Shown: positions 1 through 7,985, numbered from the stretch's first letter. The stretch: DNA of 12,675 nucleotides from Clostridia bacterium (GCA_017549905.1 JAFYNC010000199.1:1-12675), one strand, 5' to 3'. Program-made: numbers and translations. Notes: generated by a model not told the origin, from the letters alone.

Positions 1-1
1 G

Positions 2-190
2 GCTGCAGGTCCTGCTTCCTACGGTATGACAGATACTATGGGTCGTATGCACTCTGACGCTCAGTTTGCAGGTTCTTCTTCAGTTCCCGCTCACGTTGAA
101 ATGATGGGTCTTATCGGTGCAGGTAACAACCCAATGGTTGGTATGACTGTTGCTTGTGCAGTTGCAGTTAATGAAGCACTTAATAAGTAA
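2..190 (+). CDS. GGGtGRT family protein, C-terminal fragment (5' end outside window)
   Basis: An open frame entering from the left edge encodes 62 residues and stops with TAA at 188-190. The peptide begins AAGPASYGMTDTMGRMHSDA, continues through SSSVPAHVEMMG and ends NNPMVGMTVACAVAVNEALNK. I recognise this as the end of the GGGtGRT protein family, conserved proteins of roughly 330 residues common in Clostridia and other anaerobes, in which the name-giving Gly-rich motif lies just upstream of the part seen here. The family has no established biochemical role that I know of. Only about the last fifth is present, so domain order, start and promoter cannot be judged. The gene is followed by the terminator at 223-250 and faces the convergent lipoprotein gene ending at 256. 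The identification comes from remembered family sequence, not from a search. Confidence 0.85.
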   Translation, partial: AAGPASYGMTDTMGRMHSDAQFAGSSSVPAHVEMMGLIGAGNNPMVGMTVACAVAVNEALNK

Positions 191-195
191 TTTGG

Positions 196-220
196 AATTC
201 GAAATGCGTAATACGTAATT
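196..220. repeat. short degenerate tandem repeat, ATGCGTA/ATACGTA units
   Basis: Between the GGGtGRT stop and the terminator lies AATGCGTAATACGTAATT, which reads as two 7-base units (ATGCGTA, ATACGTA) plus a partial third unit ATT, preceded by GAATTCGA. Phrases of this kind occur as spacer repeats in many clostridial genomes as I recall them. No function is evident, and with only two units the copy here could be chance. Confidence 0.4.
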
Positions 221-222
221 AA

Positions 223-250
223 AAGGACTTGAGGTTAACCTCAAGTCCTT
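223..250. terminator. bidirectional intrinsic terminator between convergent genes
   Basis: A perfect 12-base-pair stem, AAGGACTTGAGG (223-234) and CCTCAAGTCCTT (239-250), closes a TTAA loop. On the + strand it is followed by T-rich ATCTTTTATTTT. On the minus strand the arm ends TT and continues into TTAATT. It starts 32 bases after the GGGtGRT stop and ends 5 bases before the stop of the minus-strand lipoprotein gene, so it can end transcription from both sides. The whole 28-base element is a perfect palindrome. Confidence 0.9.
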
Positions 251-255
251 ATCTT

Positions 256-2349
256 TTATTTTGTTATTTCTTTTATACAATTATTATATTCAGCCAATAC
301 CTGAGACTCGTTAAGAGCGGTTTTATAAAGCTTTGCGGAAACAACGGTTATGTCACCTGTTTTTGTAAAGTTTTCATCAGGATTAGATGGGTTGAGTCCT
401 ATTCCGAAAACATTGAATCCGGCGTTTCCTATATTAAACTCTCCGTTTCCGAAAGAACCGGTGGATGCGAGTTTTCCGTCTAAATAAACACTCATATTAT
501 TAGTCTTTTTATCATAAGTAGCAACACAATGAACCAAGCTGCCGTCAGTCATAAAAGCTGGTCCTCCACTTGGCCAACGTCTTGCAGCGCAAGCATATGA
601 CTTAAAGATATTTGTTACGGCATTTTCCTTAGTTGTGCCCATAAAAAATTGCAGTTGCCCTCTTTCCTCATAATCGCGATAGCATAAAGCTACGCCGCCG
701 TCACCCAAGTTTCCAAACAGATTGGCAGCAGAATCCGAATCAACATCCTCTTCAAAATCTACGCCTTTATTGATCTGAAGGAACAATTCAATAGTACTGC
801 CGTTCATTAACCATTTTTTATATTCATCTGCAGTCTTAAACGGTAGCTCAACAAGTAAACCTTCGTTAGCACCATTAGCATTCAAAGCTGTTGTTTTATA
901 CTCTTTATCATTATATTTAACAGTTGTTTCTTCAATAGTGCCAGCGGGCATAGAAACCGAAAGATTTCCAAGCTTATCATACGCTTTGCCATCTTTAAAG
1001 CCTAACTGGAACCAAGCCTCAGGAACAGTTTTTGCAGCCTTTACAGTTTTTGGTTTCAAAGTAGGATATGTAGGCAACTCGGTGGTCCAATTTGGAATAC
1101 GATCTTGAATTTCTTCATCAGAAGGATTATAAGGCAAAGGAAATGTTACACTATATTTAGCAAAATCAAGGAACTGACGAACATTAGGGCTATCTACCAA
1201 CCACTGATTAGCTTTATTTTCTGTATAACGTTCTTCGTATACAGGATAAGAAACAGGCACAATAACATAGGTTGGATCAACCTTTGAATAAAAAGCCTTT
1301 GAGCCATTTTGACCGTGATGTGCCAATTGAAGAATATCACTCTTTACATAGTCACCAAAAGCACTATATACACGGCTGGTTCCAATTGTGCCAATATCAC
1401 CTGTTATCATAATGGATTGACCTTCTATTTCTATTGTGAATACAAGTGAACACTCGTTAATATCAGAATATATCTTCGGATAATGGTCTTCATGAGTAAA
1501 CAGCACCTCAATAACCGAATTTCTGATATAATATTTATCTCCTGTATGAGGCATTATAGTTGGAACATCTGAATAATAATTTTCCATACAATTATAAAAA
1601 TGTTCGCGACCATTTTCAAACTCACAGAAATTATAATAAAAGCTCTCTATAATAACCTGATCATGAAAATCATCAGAAAAATAATTAAACATACCAATAT
1701 GGTCATCGTGCGGATGTGTGAAAATCCAAGCCGCAATAACAGGCTTTTTAGTTCCTTTTGGCGACTGCTCTTTAAGTATATTAAGAAGCTTATTAGAGTC
1801 AACCGAATCCTTATCTCCTGCTCCGCCATCGATTATAATAAAACTTCCGTCATCGAGCCTGATAACTATACCCATTCCCGAATAAGCAATATTATTCTCA
1901 CCTTTAATTCCGGTAAACAAGGATTGAATATTTTTGCTCTTGTATTTGTTATCTTTTTCACGAGGATAAAGGTAGCCTAAAGGTTGAGCCACAACCTTTA
2001 GTTCATTATAATACTGTCTATAACTCAAGGTGACAACAGTTTCTTTATTTTTAAGGGTTGCAAATTTATTTTCGCCTATTTGGTTAGTTGCATACTCCAT
2101 AAATCCGGCATCTAACAATGTTTGAAGATAATTATCAAACTCCAAGGGATCTATTGTTTTAATCAGTTTTATATGCTTCTCATTATCTTCCATTTCCTGC
2201 ATAGATGATTCACCTGCATACTGAGGGATTTTATCAGCAGTTAATGAAGAAAGTTTTAATTCCTTCAATTTTTCTGCGCAACCCGTAAAGGTCCCCATTA
2301 CGAAACATAAAGATAACAAAATAGCTAAAAACTTTGTGAATTTTTTCAT
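256..2349 (-). CDS. secreted lipoprotein: metallo-beta-lactamase-fold hydrolase with C-terminal LamG-like domain
   Basis: This 697-residue protein starts at ATG 2349 behind a strong GGGGGAG box (2357-2363, 7-base spacing). Residues 1-24 form a lipoprotein signal peptide with lipobox FTGC, so the mature protein should be anchored by Cys24 on the outer face of the membrane. A metallo-beta-lactamase fold follows at about 150-370: IIIDGG near 172, the metal-binding HPHDDH at 212-217, TGD at 316-318 and AHHG at 343-346. This motif set resembles the extracellular domain of ComEC more than class B lactamases. Residues about 445-690 look like a LamG/concanavalin-like jelly roll, with the typical strand pattern VHCVATYDKKTNNMSVYLDG near 606-624. 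The substrate is unknown; a phosphoester or another ester or amide is possible. The gene lies 37 bases after the TRAP permease on the same strand with no terminator between, so it is probably the last gene of that operon. Fold assignment is firm; LamG is likely; the role in uptake is inference. Confidence 0.87.
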   Translation of the reverse strand: MKKFTKFLAILLSLCFVMGTFTGCAEKLKELKLSSLTADKIPQYAGESSMQEMEDNEKHIKLIKTIDPLEFDNYLQTLLDAGFMEYATNQIGENKFATLKNKETVVTLSYRQYYNELKVVAQPLGYLYPREKDNKYKSKNIQSLFTGIKGENNIAYSGMGIVIRLDDGSFIIIDGGAGDKDSVDSNKLLNILKEQSPKGTKKPVIAAWIFTHPHDDHIGMFNYFSDDFHDQVIIESFYYNFCEFENGREHFYNCMENYYSDVPTIMPHTGDKYYIRNSVIEVLFTHEDHYPKIYSDINECSLVFTIEIEGQSIMITGDIGTIGTSRVYSAFGDYVKSDILQLAHHGQNGSKAFYSKVDPTYVIVPVSYPVYEERYTENKANQWLVDSPNVRQFLDFAKYSVTFPLPYNPSDEEIQDRIPNWTTELPTYPTLKPKTVKAAKTVPEAWFQLGFKDGKAYDKLGNLSVSMPAGTIEETTVKYNDKEYKTTALNANGANEGLLVELPFKTADEYKKWLMNGSTIELFLQINKGVDFEEDVDSDSAANLFGNLGDGGVALCYRDYEERGQLQFFMGTTKENAVTNIFKSYACAARRWPSGGPAFMTDGSLVHCVATYDKKTNNMSVYLDGKLASTGSFGNGEFNIGNAGFNVFGIGLNPSNPDENFTKTGDITVVSAKLYKTALNESQVLAEYNNCIKEITK

Positions 2350-2386
2350 TTAAAAACTCCCCCAATATTTATGCCATGATTTTTTA

Positions 2387-4339
2387 TTAAATGTTCGCTT
2401 TAATTGTTTTGCGCTTGGTAACAGTTTGCAAAACAAAAACAAAACCCACAAGAGATATACCGATTATATCAGTTGCGATACCCGGATAAATTAAGCAAAG
2501 TCCGCCAACCGCATTCAATATACGTTCATACCATTTCATACGGTTTAAGAAAAAGCCTTCTAAAGCGGAGGATACACCGAATATACCTACAACCGAGGTT
2601 ATGCAAATTAATACAACCTCTAAAAATCCGGTATCGACAAAAAGCATTGCAGGATTAAGGGCAAATACATAAGGAACAATAAATGCGCCTATTGCAAGTT
2701 TTGTTGCTGTAAATGCGGTTTTCATCGGGTTTGCCTGAGCTATAGCCGCACCTGCATAAGCCGCAAGAGCAACAGGAGGAGTAAGGTCGGCAACGATACC
2801 AAAATAAAAAACAAAGAAATGCGCCGCAATATCGGGAACTCCCATTTTAATAAGAATAGGCGCACAGGTTGCCGCCATAATACAATAGTTTGCGGTTGTG
2901 GGAACACCCATTCCGAGAACAATACAACAAAGCATTGTTAAGAAAAGAGCAATAATAACCTGATTGCCCGCAATAGAGACAATACCGTTAATAATAACGT
3001 TAGCAAGACCTGTCATAGTGATAGTACCTGCTATAATACCGGCTACACCACAAGCAACCGCAACAGTAATCATCCCTTGACCGCCTGCGGCGAGTGCCTC
3101 GAATATACGCTTAAACGAAATGCGGTTTTCCTTGTTAAACAAGCCCACAACAATTGTTGCAATAATCGCTATAGCAGCAGCATAAGCAATAGACCTTGAG
3201 CCCGAACTTACTAAGCCAATTAAAATAACCAAAGGCAAAAGCAAATATGATTGTTTTAAAAGAGGCATAAACTTTGGTAATTCGTCCTTAGTAAGACCGC
3301 GAAGTCCCTCTTTCTTTGCCTCTAAATGAACTGCGATAAATACGCCCAAGAAATAAAGCACCGCAGGTAATATAGCACGAACAACAATATTACTGTATGC
3401 CACGCCGATATTTTCTGCCATAAGGAATGCAGCGGCGCCCATAATAGGCGGCATAATCTGACCGCCCGTTGAAGCTGAAGCCTCAGCCGCAGCCGCAAAT
3501 TCAGGCTTATAACCTGTTTTTTTCATAAGCGGAATGGTAACCGAGCCTGAACCTACAGTATTAGCAACCGATGAGCCCGAAACCATACCTTCCATAGCGC
3601 TTGCTACAACGGCAACCTTTGCAGGTCCGCCCGAAAATCCACCAACTAAGGAATTTGAAATTTTAATAAAGAAATCAGCAATTCCTGTTCTTTCAAGGAA
3701 TGCGCCAAAAATAATAAATATTGCAATAAACTTAGCGCAAGTATTAATAGGAGTAGATAAAATACCTGCAGTTGTTGAATAAAACAACTGACTTACGAGT
3801 GTTTCCATTCTTCTCACAATATCAGGATTTGGAAGTCCCCAACAAATCGCATATACAATAAATGCACTTGCTACAACGAGTATCGGAAGACCTACACATC
3901 TGCGGCAAAGTTCAAAAAGGCAAATAATACCTATTGCACCGATAATTATCTGGTGTGTTTCAAAGTTTCTGCCTTGCTTAATAATGGTCATCGCATCAAA
4001 TGTATAATAAAAAAATGAACTTGAGCCTAAAACCATTAGCAAAACATCATACCACGGCATGAAATTTACCTTTTGCTCACCCTTTTTAATTGGATAAAGC
4101 AAATAACCTGCAAGAACTATTGAACCCATAAAACTTGAAAGTATTATTTCTTGCGGCCAAGTTGCAAAAAATGTTACATAAACACAAAACAAAGAAAACA
4201 ATGCTAAAATGCAGTTCACAACAATTTTGGGGGTTCCTTCCCAAATTCGTGTGTTTGATTCTCTGTCAAATTTTTTCATTACCGCATCCAAATCCATTGG
4301 TTCTTGGATTTGTGGCGCTTTTTTCTTTCCCAATAACAA
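2387..4339 (-). CDS. TRAP transporter fused permease subunit (4TM/12TM, TAXI-associated)
   Basis: This is the membrane component of an ion-driven TRAP transporter, with the small DctQ-like and large DctM-like subunits in one polypeptide (TIGR02123-type, about 650 residues, full length). A charged cytoplasmic N-terminus is followed from about residue 40 by many hydrophobic segments. Conserved DctM-part motifs are visible: EGMVSGSSVANTVGSGSVTIP around 250-270, EASASTGGQIMPPIMGAAAF around 286-306, and GMGVPTTANYCIMAA further on. No ATG lies at the N-terminus. A TTG at 4348 directly touches the AAAGGAAGG box (4349-4357), which is too close. The in-frame TTG at 4339 has 9-base spacing and is preferred, giving 650 residues; ATG 4297 is a weaker alternative. 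It follows the TAXI binding-protein gene, separated by a terminator-like hairpin, and precedes the metallo-hydrolase lipoprotein gene. The transported substrate cannot be read from sequence; TAXI systems are generally thought to import organic acids or amino acids. Confidence 0.95.
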   Translation of the reverse strand: MLLGKKKAPQIQEPMDLDAVMKKFDRESNTRIWEGTPKIVVNCILALFSLFCVYVTFFATWPQEIILSSFMGSIVLAGYLLYPIKKGEQKVNFMPWYDVLLMVLGSSSFFYYTFDAMTIIKQGRNFETHQIIIGAIGIICLFELCRRCVGLPILVVASAFIVYAICWGLPNPDIVRRMETLVSQLFYSTTAGILSTPINTCAKFIAIFIIFGAFLERTGIADFFIKISNSLVGGFSGGPAKVAVVASAMEGMVSGSSVANTVGSGSVTIPLMKKTGYKPEFAAAAEASASTGGQIMPPIMGAAAFLMAENIGVAYSNIVVRAILPAVLYFLGVFIAVHLEAKKEGLRGLTKDELPKFMPLLKQSYLLLPLVILIGLVSSGSRSIAYAAAIAIIATIVVGLFNKENRISFKRIFEALAAGGQGMITVAVACGVAGIIAGTITMTGLANVIINGIVSIAGNQVIIALFLTMLCCIVLGMGVPTTANYCIMAATCAPILIKMGVPDIAAHFFVFYFGIVADLTPPVALAAYAGAAIAQANPMKTAFTATKLAIGAFIVPYVFALNPAMLFVDTGFLEVVLICITSVVGIFGVSSALEGFFLNRMKWYERILNAVGGLCLIYPGIATDIIGISLVGFVFVLQTVTKRKTIKANI

Positions 4340-4348
4340 AAAATTCAA

Positions 4349-4357
4349 CCTTCCTTT
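4349..4357 (-). promoter_or_regulatory. ribosome binding site of the TRAP permease gene
   Basis: AAAGGAAGG on the minus strand. It decides the start: 0 bases to the TTG at 4348, 9 bases to the TTG at 4339, 15 bases to the TTG at 4333. The middle choice has normal spacing. Confidence 0.75.
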
Positions 4358-4360
4358 AAA

Positions 4361-4397
4361 ATATTAAAAATAGCTGCGACTATTGCCACAGCTATTT
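4361..4397 (-). terminator. intercistronic terminator/attenuator between TAXI and permease genes
   Basis: On the minus strand, a 13-pair stem (arms 4385-4397 and 4368-4380, including two G-U pairs) closes an AATA loop and runs directly into TTTTT and AATATTTT. The outer nine pairs, AAATAGCTG with CAGCTATTT, are perfect. It sits 23 bases after the TAXI stop and 10 bases before the permease ribosome binding site. This form is expected to end most transcripts after the binding-protein gene and let a minority through, giving more binding protein than permease, or to shield the 3' end of the first message. Confidence 0.8.
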
Positions 4398-4420
4398 AAT
4401 TAAAACTAAATCAAGTTTAA

Positions 4421-5410
4421 TTATTTAGTAGCTACTTCAATACCTTTTTCCTTGAAATACTTAGCTGCACCTGCATGGAAAGGAACTGTAAGACCTTCTG
4501 TTGCATTTTGAAGACTTAATTCTGCACCTTTTGCATGTTCTTTAGTAATATCAGATGTATTATCGAATATTGCTTTTGTGATTTTATAAACATCATCTTC
4601 AGTAGCATCTGCACTTACAATTAATGTAGCCTTAACTGTAACAGTTGTAACTTCAGTATCCTGATTGTTGTATGATTTTGCAGGAATCTTATATACAGAA
4701 TAGAAGGTATTATCCTTCATAAGTTTATCTGCAATAGCGCCATCAATAGGAACTATTCTGGTTTTTGCATTTGTCATACAAAGCTCAGTAATAGCAGGAG
4801 TCGGAGCACCTGCAACGATGAATGCAGCATCAATTTTGCCGTCTTTTAAAGCATCTGCACTCTGATCAAAGTTCTGATACTGAGGGTTAATATCCTTTTC
4901 AGTAAGTCCTGCTGCACCAAGAATATCAATAGCGTTGAAATAAACACCTGAACCCGGAGCGCCGATAGAAACTTTCTTACCCTTAAGATCTGCAACGGTT
5001 TTAACGTTAGGATTTGTTGTTACAAGCTGAACTGCCTCTGCATAAAGACCTGCAACTGTACGGAATGTATTAATCTTGCCGTCAGTTTCGAAAGCACGAG
5101 TGCCGTTCCATGCATAGTGCATAACGTCAGACTGAACTGTGCCCAAAGCATAGTCTTTAACATCTATACCCTGAATATTATCCTTAGAACCACCTGTAGA
5201 AACAGCGTTAACGCTAATATCTGCATAATTCTTAATATACTGGCCTATAACTCCGCCGTATGCATAATAAGTACCTGTTGGACTGCCTGTACCCATTGAC
5301 ATTGCTTTAGCGCCTTGAGGCTCACCGTCACTGTTTGTAGAAGCGGTGCCACACGCAGCCAAAGAAAGTACCATAATTATTGATAGTATAATTGCTAAAA
5401 TTCGTTTCAT
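4421..5410 (-). CDS. TAXI family TRAP transporter substrate-binding lipoprotein
   Basis: This 329-residue protein is the extracytoplasmic receptor of the TRAP system and captures ligand for the fused permease encoded next. The start is ATG 5410 with GAGGAGG (5420-5426) at 9-base spacing; the longer in-frame extension to 5473 runs through the promoter and lacks a ribosome site. Residues 1-20 are a lipoprotein signal peptide with lipobox LAAC, so it is tethered by Cys20, as expected in a Gram-positive cell. The mature part starts with a polar linker, then the TAXI hallmark MGTGSPTGTYYAYGG at about 39-53. It continues with VADLKGKKVSIGAPGSGVYF, typical of this class (TIGR02122-type), and DAAFIVAGAPTPAI. 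Length is normal for the family. The ligand is unknown. It is first in its operon and has a near-consensus promoter, consistent with high expression. Confidence 0.95.
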   Translation of the reverse strand: MKRILAIILSIIMVLSLAACGTASTNSDGEPQGAKAMSMGTGSPTGTYYAYGGVIGQYIKNYADISVNAVSTGGSKDNIQGIDVKDYALGTVQSDVMHYAWNGTRAFETDGKINTFRTVAGLYAEAVQLVTTNPNVKTVADLKGKKVSIGAPGSGVYFNAIDILGAAGLTEKDINPQYQNFDQSADALKDGKIDAAFIVAGAPTPAITELCMTNAKTRIVPIDGAIADKLMKDNTFYSVYKIPAKSYNNQDTEVTTVTVKATLIVSADATEDDVYKITKAIFDNTSDITKEHAKGAELSLQNATEGLTVPFHAGAAKYFKEKGIEVATK

Positions 5411-5455
5411 TATAAAAAACCTCCTCAAAATAATTGGAATAAAACTACTGTCACC

Positions 5456-5484
5456 ATTATAACTAAAAATCACAATTTTTTCAA
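5456..5484 (-). promoter_or_regulatory. sigma-A-type promoter of the TAXI/TRAP operon
   Basis: On the minus strand TTGAAA (5484-5479), a 17-base spacer and a perfect TATAAT (5461-5456). Predicted transcription start is near 5449, leaving a leader of about 40 bases before ATG 5410. It lies between the DUF2344 stop (5492) and the TAXI gene; no terminator is visible upstream, so some read-through from the radical SAM operon is possible. Confidence 0.8.
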
Positions 5485-5491
5485 GTAAAAA

Positions 5492-6124
5492 TTATTCAAA
5501 AATCTGACAATTTTTATTTAGAATAGCTATTCGTTCCACGCTATAAAACAATGGTGAGTTTTCTGTTTGCGAGAAAAACGTATCCATTATAAGTGTTGGG
5601 TTAAGATTATCCTCGTTACCCGCAACAACAATAATATCAAGAACATTATTTTCTATGCTGAATTTCTTGATTTTAGGTATCAAATCAATCTCTTTAATTT
5701 TGCCTTTTTTACCTTTTTTTTCACACAAAATGCTCTCGCTATTCAAAAAATCCTCCAATTTTTCGGGTATATTATCAAAATAAAGTTTATATTCCGCAAA
5801 ACCTATATCTTTCATATTCTGCTTTTGGTCGCAGACAGACATAAACTCTATACCCTCGACCGTAACATTATTCAAAGCGGCAAGGCAGTCGTCATTCGTG
5901 AAATTATCGTCCATAATACGAATTTCGAGTATTTCATAAAGTCCTTCAAACCCTAATGAAAGCGGCACTGCAAAGTTCATATAAATATGACGGTTAAATC
6001 CCTCTGTATACCAAACAGGGATTTTTGATTTTGTAATCAGTCTTGACATAAAACGTGTCATATCAAGATGGGAAATAAATTTCATTCTTCCCTTTTTCTT
6101 ATAAAAAACTCTAACGGTTCTCAA
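5492..6124 (-). CDS. DUF2344 / TIGR03936 radical SAM-linked protein
   Basis: A 210-residue protein of the DUF2344 family, the obligate neighbour (and in some genomes the fused C-terminal part) of the TIGR03960 radical SAM protein encoded just upstream. The signature is at the N-terminus: VRVFYKKKGRMKFISHLDMT, followed by IPVWYTEGFNRHIYMNFAVPLSLGFEG. The function is not established; the conserved pairing suggests it presents a substrate to, or completes, the radical SAM enzyme. I chose TTG 6124 as start: it has the box GGGGAGGG (6133-6140) at 8-base spacing and gives the family's usual N-terminus. The open frame reaches back to 6199, but that part only overlaps the end of the radical SAM gene. 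With this start the two genes overlap by 14 bases, indicating translational coupling. The C-terminal third is lysine-rich and less conserved. Confidence 0.88.
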   Translation of the reverse strand: MRTVRVFYKKKGRMKFISHLDMTRFMSRLITKSKIPVWYTEGFNRHIYMNFAVPLSLGFEGLYEILEIRIMDDNFTNDDCLAALNNVTVEGIEFMSVCDQKQNMKDIGFAEYKLYFDNIPEKLEDFLNSESILCEKKGKKGKIKEIDLIPKIKKFSIENNVLDIIVVAGNEDNLNPTLIMDTFFSQTENSPLFYSVERIAILNKNCQIFE

Positions 6125-7955
6125 AGCAGACACCCTCCCCAAAGCAAGTAGCGCCACAACCCGCACATTTTTCGCGGCAGTTAGGCGTAGTCTTTTCACA
6201 ATGAGCCAATTTAGACTCTCTTACAAGAAATTCTTTCGTTATACAGAAATCGAGATGCTCCCAAGGCATAATCTCGGTGTATTCACGTGTTCTGTTTGCA
6301 TAAAAAGCAGGATCGATACCGCACTCGGCAAACGCCTGTTTCCAGGTTTCAACATTAAAATGTTCGGTCCAGCTATCAAATTTACAGCCCATTGCCAACG
6401 CTTTTTCAATAACCTTACCTAAACGGCGGTCACCACGCGCTAAAACACCCTCTAAGAAACTGGTTGCACTGTCGTGATAACTAAGCGAAATTTTACGTGT
6501 TGTAATTGAAGACTTCAAATATTCCTGACGTCTTCTGATTTCTGCCTCTGTAATCTGAGGCTCAAACTGAAAAGGTGTAAACGGCTTTGGAACAAAGGTG
6601 GAAACACTAATAGACACCGAAACCGATTTGCCCTTTGGCTTATTTTCCATATTATAATAAGCGTTTACAATTTTTTGTCCAAGCTCGGCAATACCTTTTA
6701 AATCTTCATCTGTTTCGGTTGGAAGACCTAACATAAAATAAAGCTTAACAGCGGTATATCCACCGGAAAAAGCCATTTTACAAGTGTTTAAAATTTCTTC
6801 TTCCGTAACATTTTTATTTATTACATCGCGAAGTCTTTGTGTACCCGCCTCGGGCGCAAAGGTAAGACCGCTTTTTCTTACATGGTTAATTTTTTCTAAC
6901 AGCTCGTCCGAAAAATTATCAATTCTAAGCGACGGAAGTGACAAGCTAACATAAGAATTTTCGGTCCATTTAAGCATATTGTTGAGCAAGGGTTCAATTT
7001 CTCTGTAATCACTTGTGCTAAGCGAAGAAAGTGAAATTTCATCATACCCTGTGTTTTCACAAAGACACTTTGCCTGATGGTTGATAGTATCTACACTTTT
7101 TTCTCTTACAGGGCGGTATATGTAACCCGCCTGACAGAAACGGCAACCTCTGATACATCCGCGAAAAATTTCTTGAACAGCCCTATCGTGTACGATCTCA
7201 ATAAAAGGAACTACGAATTTATCGGGATAAAAGGCTTTATCAAAATCCTTAATAATACGTTTTTTTATAGTTTTAGGCGCACCGTTTAAATTTTCTATTT
7301 CACTTACAGTGCCATCATCATTATATTTAATATCGTAAAGGCTTGGAACATAAACACCCTCTATTTTAGAGGCTTCAATTAAAAATTCCTGCTTTGTTGA
7401 GCCTTTTTTCTTATGCTCTTTATAAAGGTCAATAAGTTCTAAATCAACCTCTTCCCCCTCGCCTAAAAAGAAAATATCAACATAATCAGCTAAAGGCTCG
7501 GGATTGCAGGTGCAAGGCCCGCCCGCTACAACCAACGGTGACAACCCTTTTCTGTCAGCGGCTTTGAGCGGCAAACCTGCCAAATCTATCATATTAAGCA
7601 CATTTGTATATGCCATTTCATACTGTAAGGTAAATCCTATAAAATCAAAATCCTTTATGGCGTCTCTGCTCTCAAGCGCAAATAGCGGGATATTTTCTCT
7701 TCGCATAACCTCTTCAAAATCGGTCCAAGGAGCAAAAACACGCTCACACCATATATCATCGCGCGAATTAAACTGCGAATAAAGAATTTTCATTCCGAGA
7801 TGTGACATACCTATCTCATAGGTATCAGGAAAACAAAAGGCAAACCTTACATCTACCTTTTCCTTATCCTTTATAACGCTGTTTATTTCTCCACCCGAAT
7901 ATCTGCCCGGTTTTTGAACAGAAAGCAGCAGTTCTTCAAATTTTCTGTTATCCAT
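6111..7955 (-). CDS. B12-binding-domain radical SAM protein, TIGR03960 family
   Basis: A 614-residue protein with an N-terminal cobalamin-binding-type domain (about 35-190; VRFAFCFPDTYEIGMSHLG, then VVAGGPCTCNPEPLADYVD and FFLGEGEE). A radical SAM domain follows, with the 4Fe-4S ligand motif CIRGCRFC at about 267-274 and the downstream EISLSSLSTSDY and FAPEAGTQRLRDVINKN segments. The last 30 residues hold six cysteines (C-x6-C-x3-C-x2-C-x3-C-x5-C), probably a second metal site. The reaction is unknown; in many Firmicutes the gene pair lies beside rng, rplU and rpmA, hinting at an RNA- or ribosome-related role. ATG 7955 is preferred over ATG 7982: it has AAAGGA about 8 bases upstream, and the promoter's predicted start (about 7979) would leave the upstream ATG untranscribed. 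It overlaps the DUF2344 gene by 14 bases. Confidence 0.93.
   Translation of the reverse strand: MDNRKFEELLLSVQKPGRYSGGEINSVIKDKEKVDVRFAFCFPDTYEIGMSHLGMKILYSQFNSRDDIWCERVFAPWTDFEEVMRRENIPLFALESRDAIKDFDFIGFTLQYEMAYTNVLNMIDLAGLPLKAADRKGLSPLVVAGGPCTCNPEPLADYVDIFFLGEGEEVDLELIDLYKEHKKKGSTKQEFLIEASKIEGVYVPSLYDIKYNDDGTVSEIENLNGAPKTIKKRIIKDFDKAFYPDKFVVPFIEIVHDRAVQEIFRGCIRGCRFCQAGYIYRPVREKSVDTINHQAKCLCENTGYDEISLSSLSTSDYREIEPLLNNMLKWTENSYVSLSLPSLRIDNFSDELLEKINHVRKSGLTFAPEAGTQRLRDVINKNVTEEEILNTCKMAFSGGYTAVKLYFMLGLPTETDEDLKGIAELGQKIVNAYYNMENKPKGKSVSVSISVSTFVPKPFTPFQFEPQITEAEIRRRQEYLKSSITTRKISLSYHDSATSFLEGVLARGDRRLGKVIEKALAMGCKFDSWTEHFNVETWKQAFAECGIDPAFYANRTREYTEIMPWEHLDFCITKEFLVRESKLAHCEKTTPNCREKCAGCGATCFGEGVCFENR
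6133..6140 (-). promoter_or_regulatory. ribosome binding site inside the radical SAM gene, fixing the DUF2344 start
   Basis: GGGGAGGG on the minus strand lies within the last codons of the radical SAM gene and 8 bases before TTG 6124. It supports a non-ATG start and coupled translation. Confidence 0.65.
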
Positions 7956-7985
7956 TTCCAAATTCCTTTGCTTTAAATTCATTTA

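Noticed and set aside
1600..1980. 126-codon + strand frame opposite the metallo-hydrolase gene
   Set aside because: It is antisense to a well-supported coding region, lacks a ribosome site and its peptide resembles nothing; the same applies to the + strand frame at 5567-5956.
5411..5473. N-terminal extension of the TAXI protein to ATG 5473
   Set aside because: It crosses the predicted promoter and would block the lipoprotein signal peptide from being N-terminal; ATG 5410 has an excellent ribosome site.
6125..6199. Start of DUF2344 at 6199
   Set aside because: The extra residues are only another frame of the radical SAM gene's end; the family N-terminus begins at VRVFYKK, just after TTG 6124.
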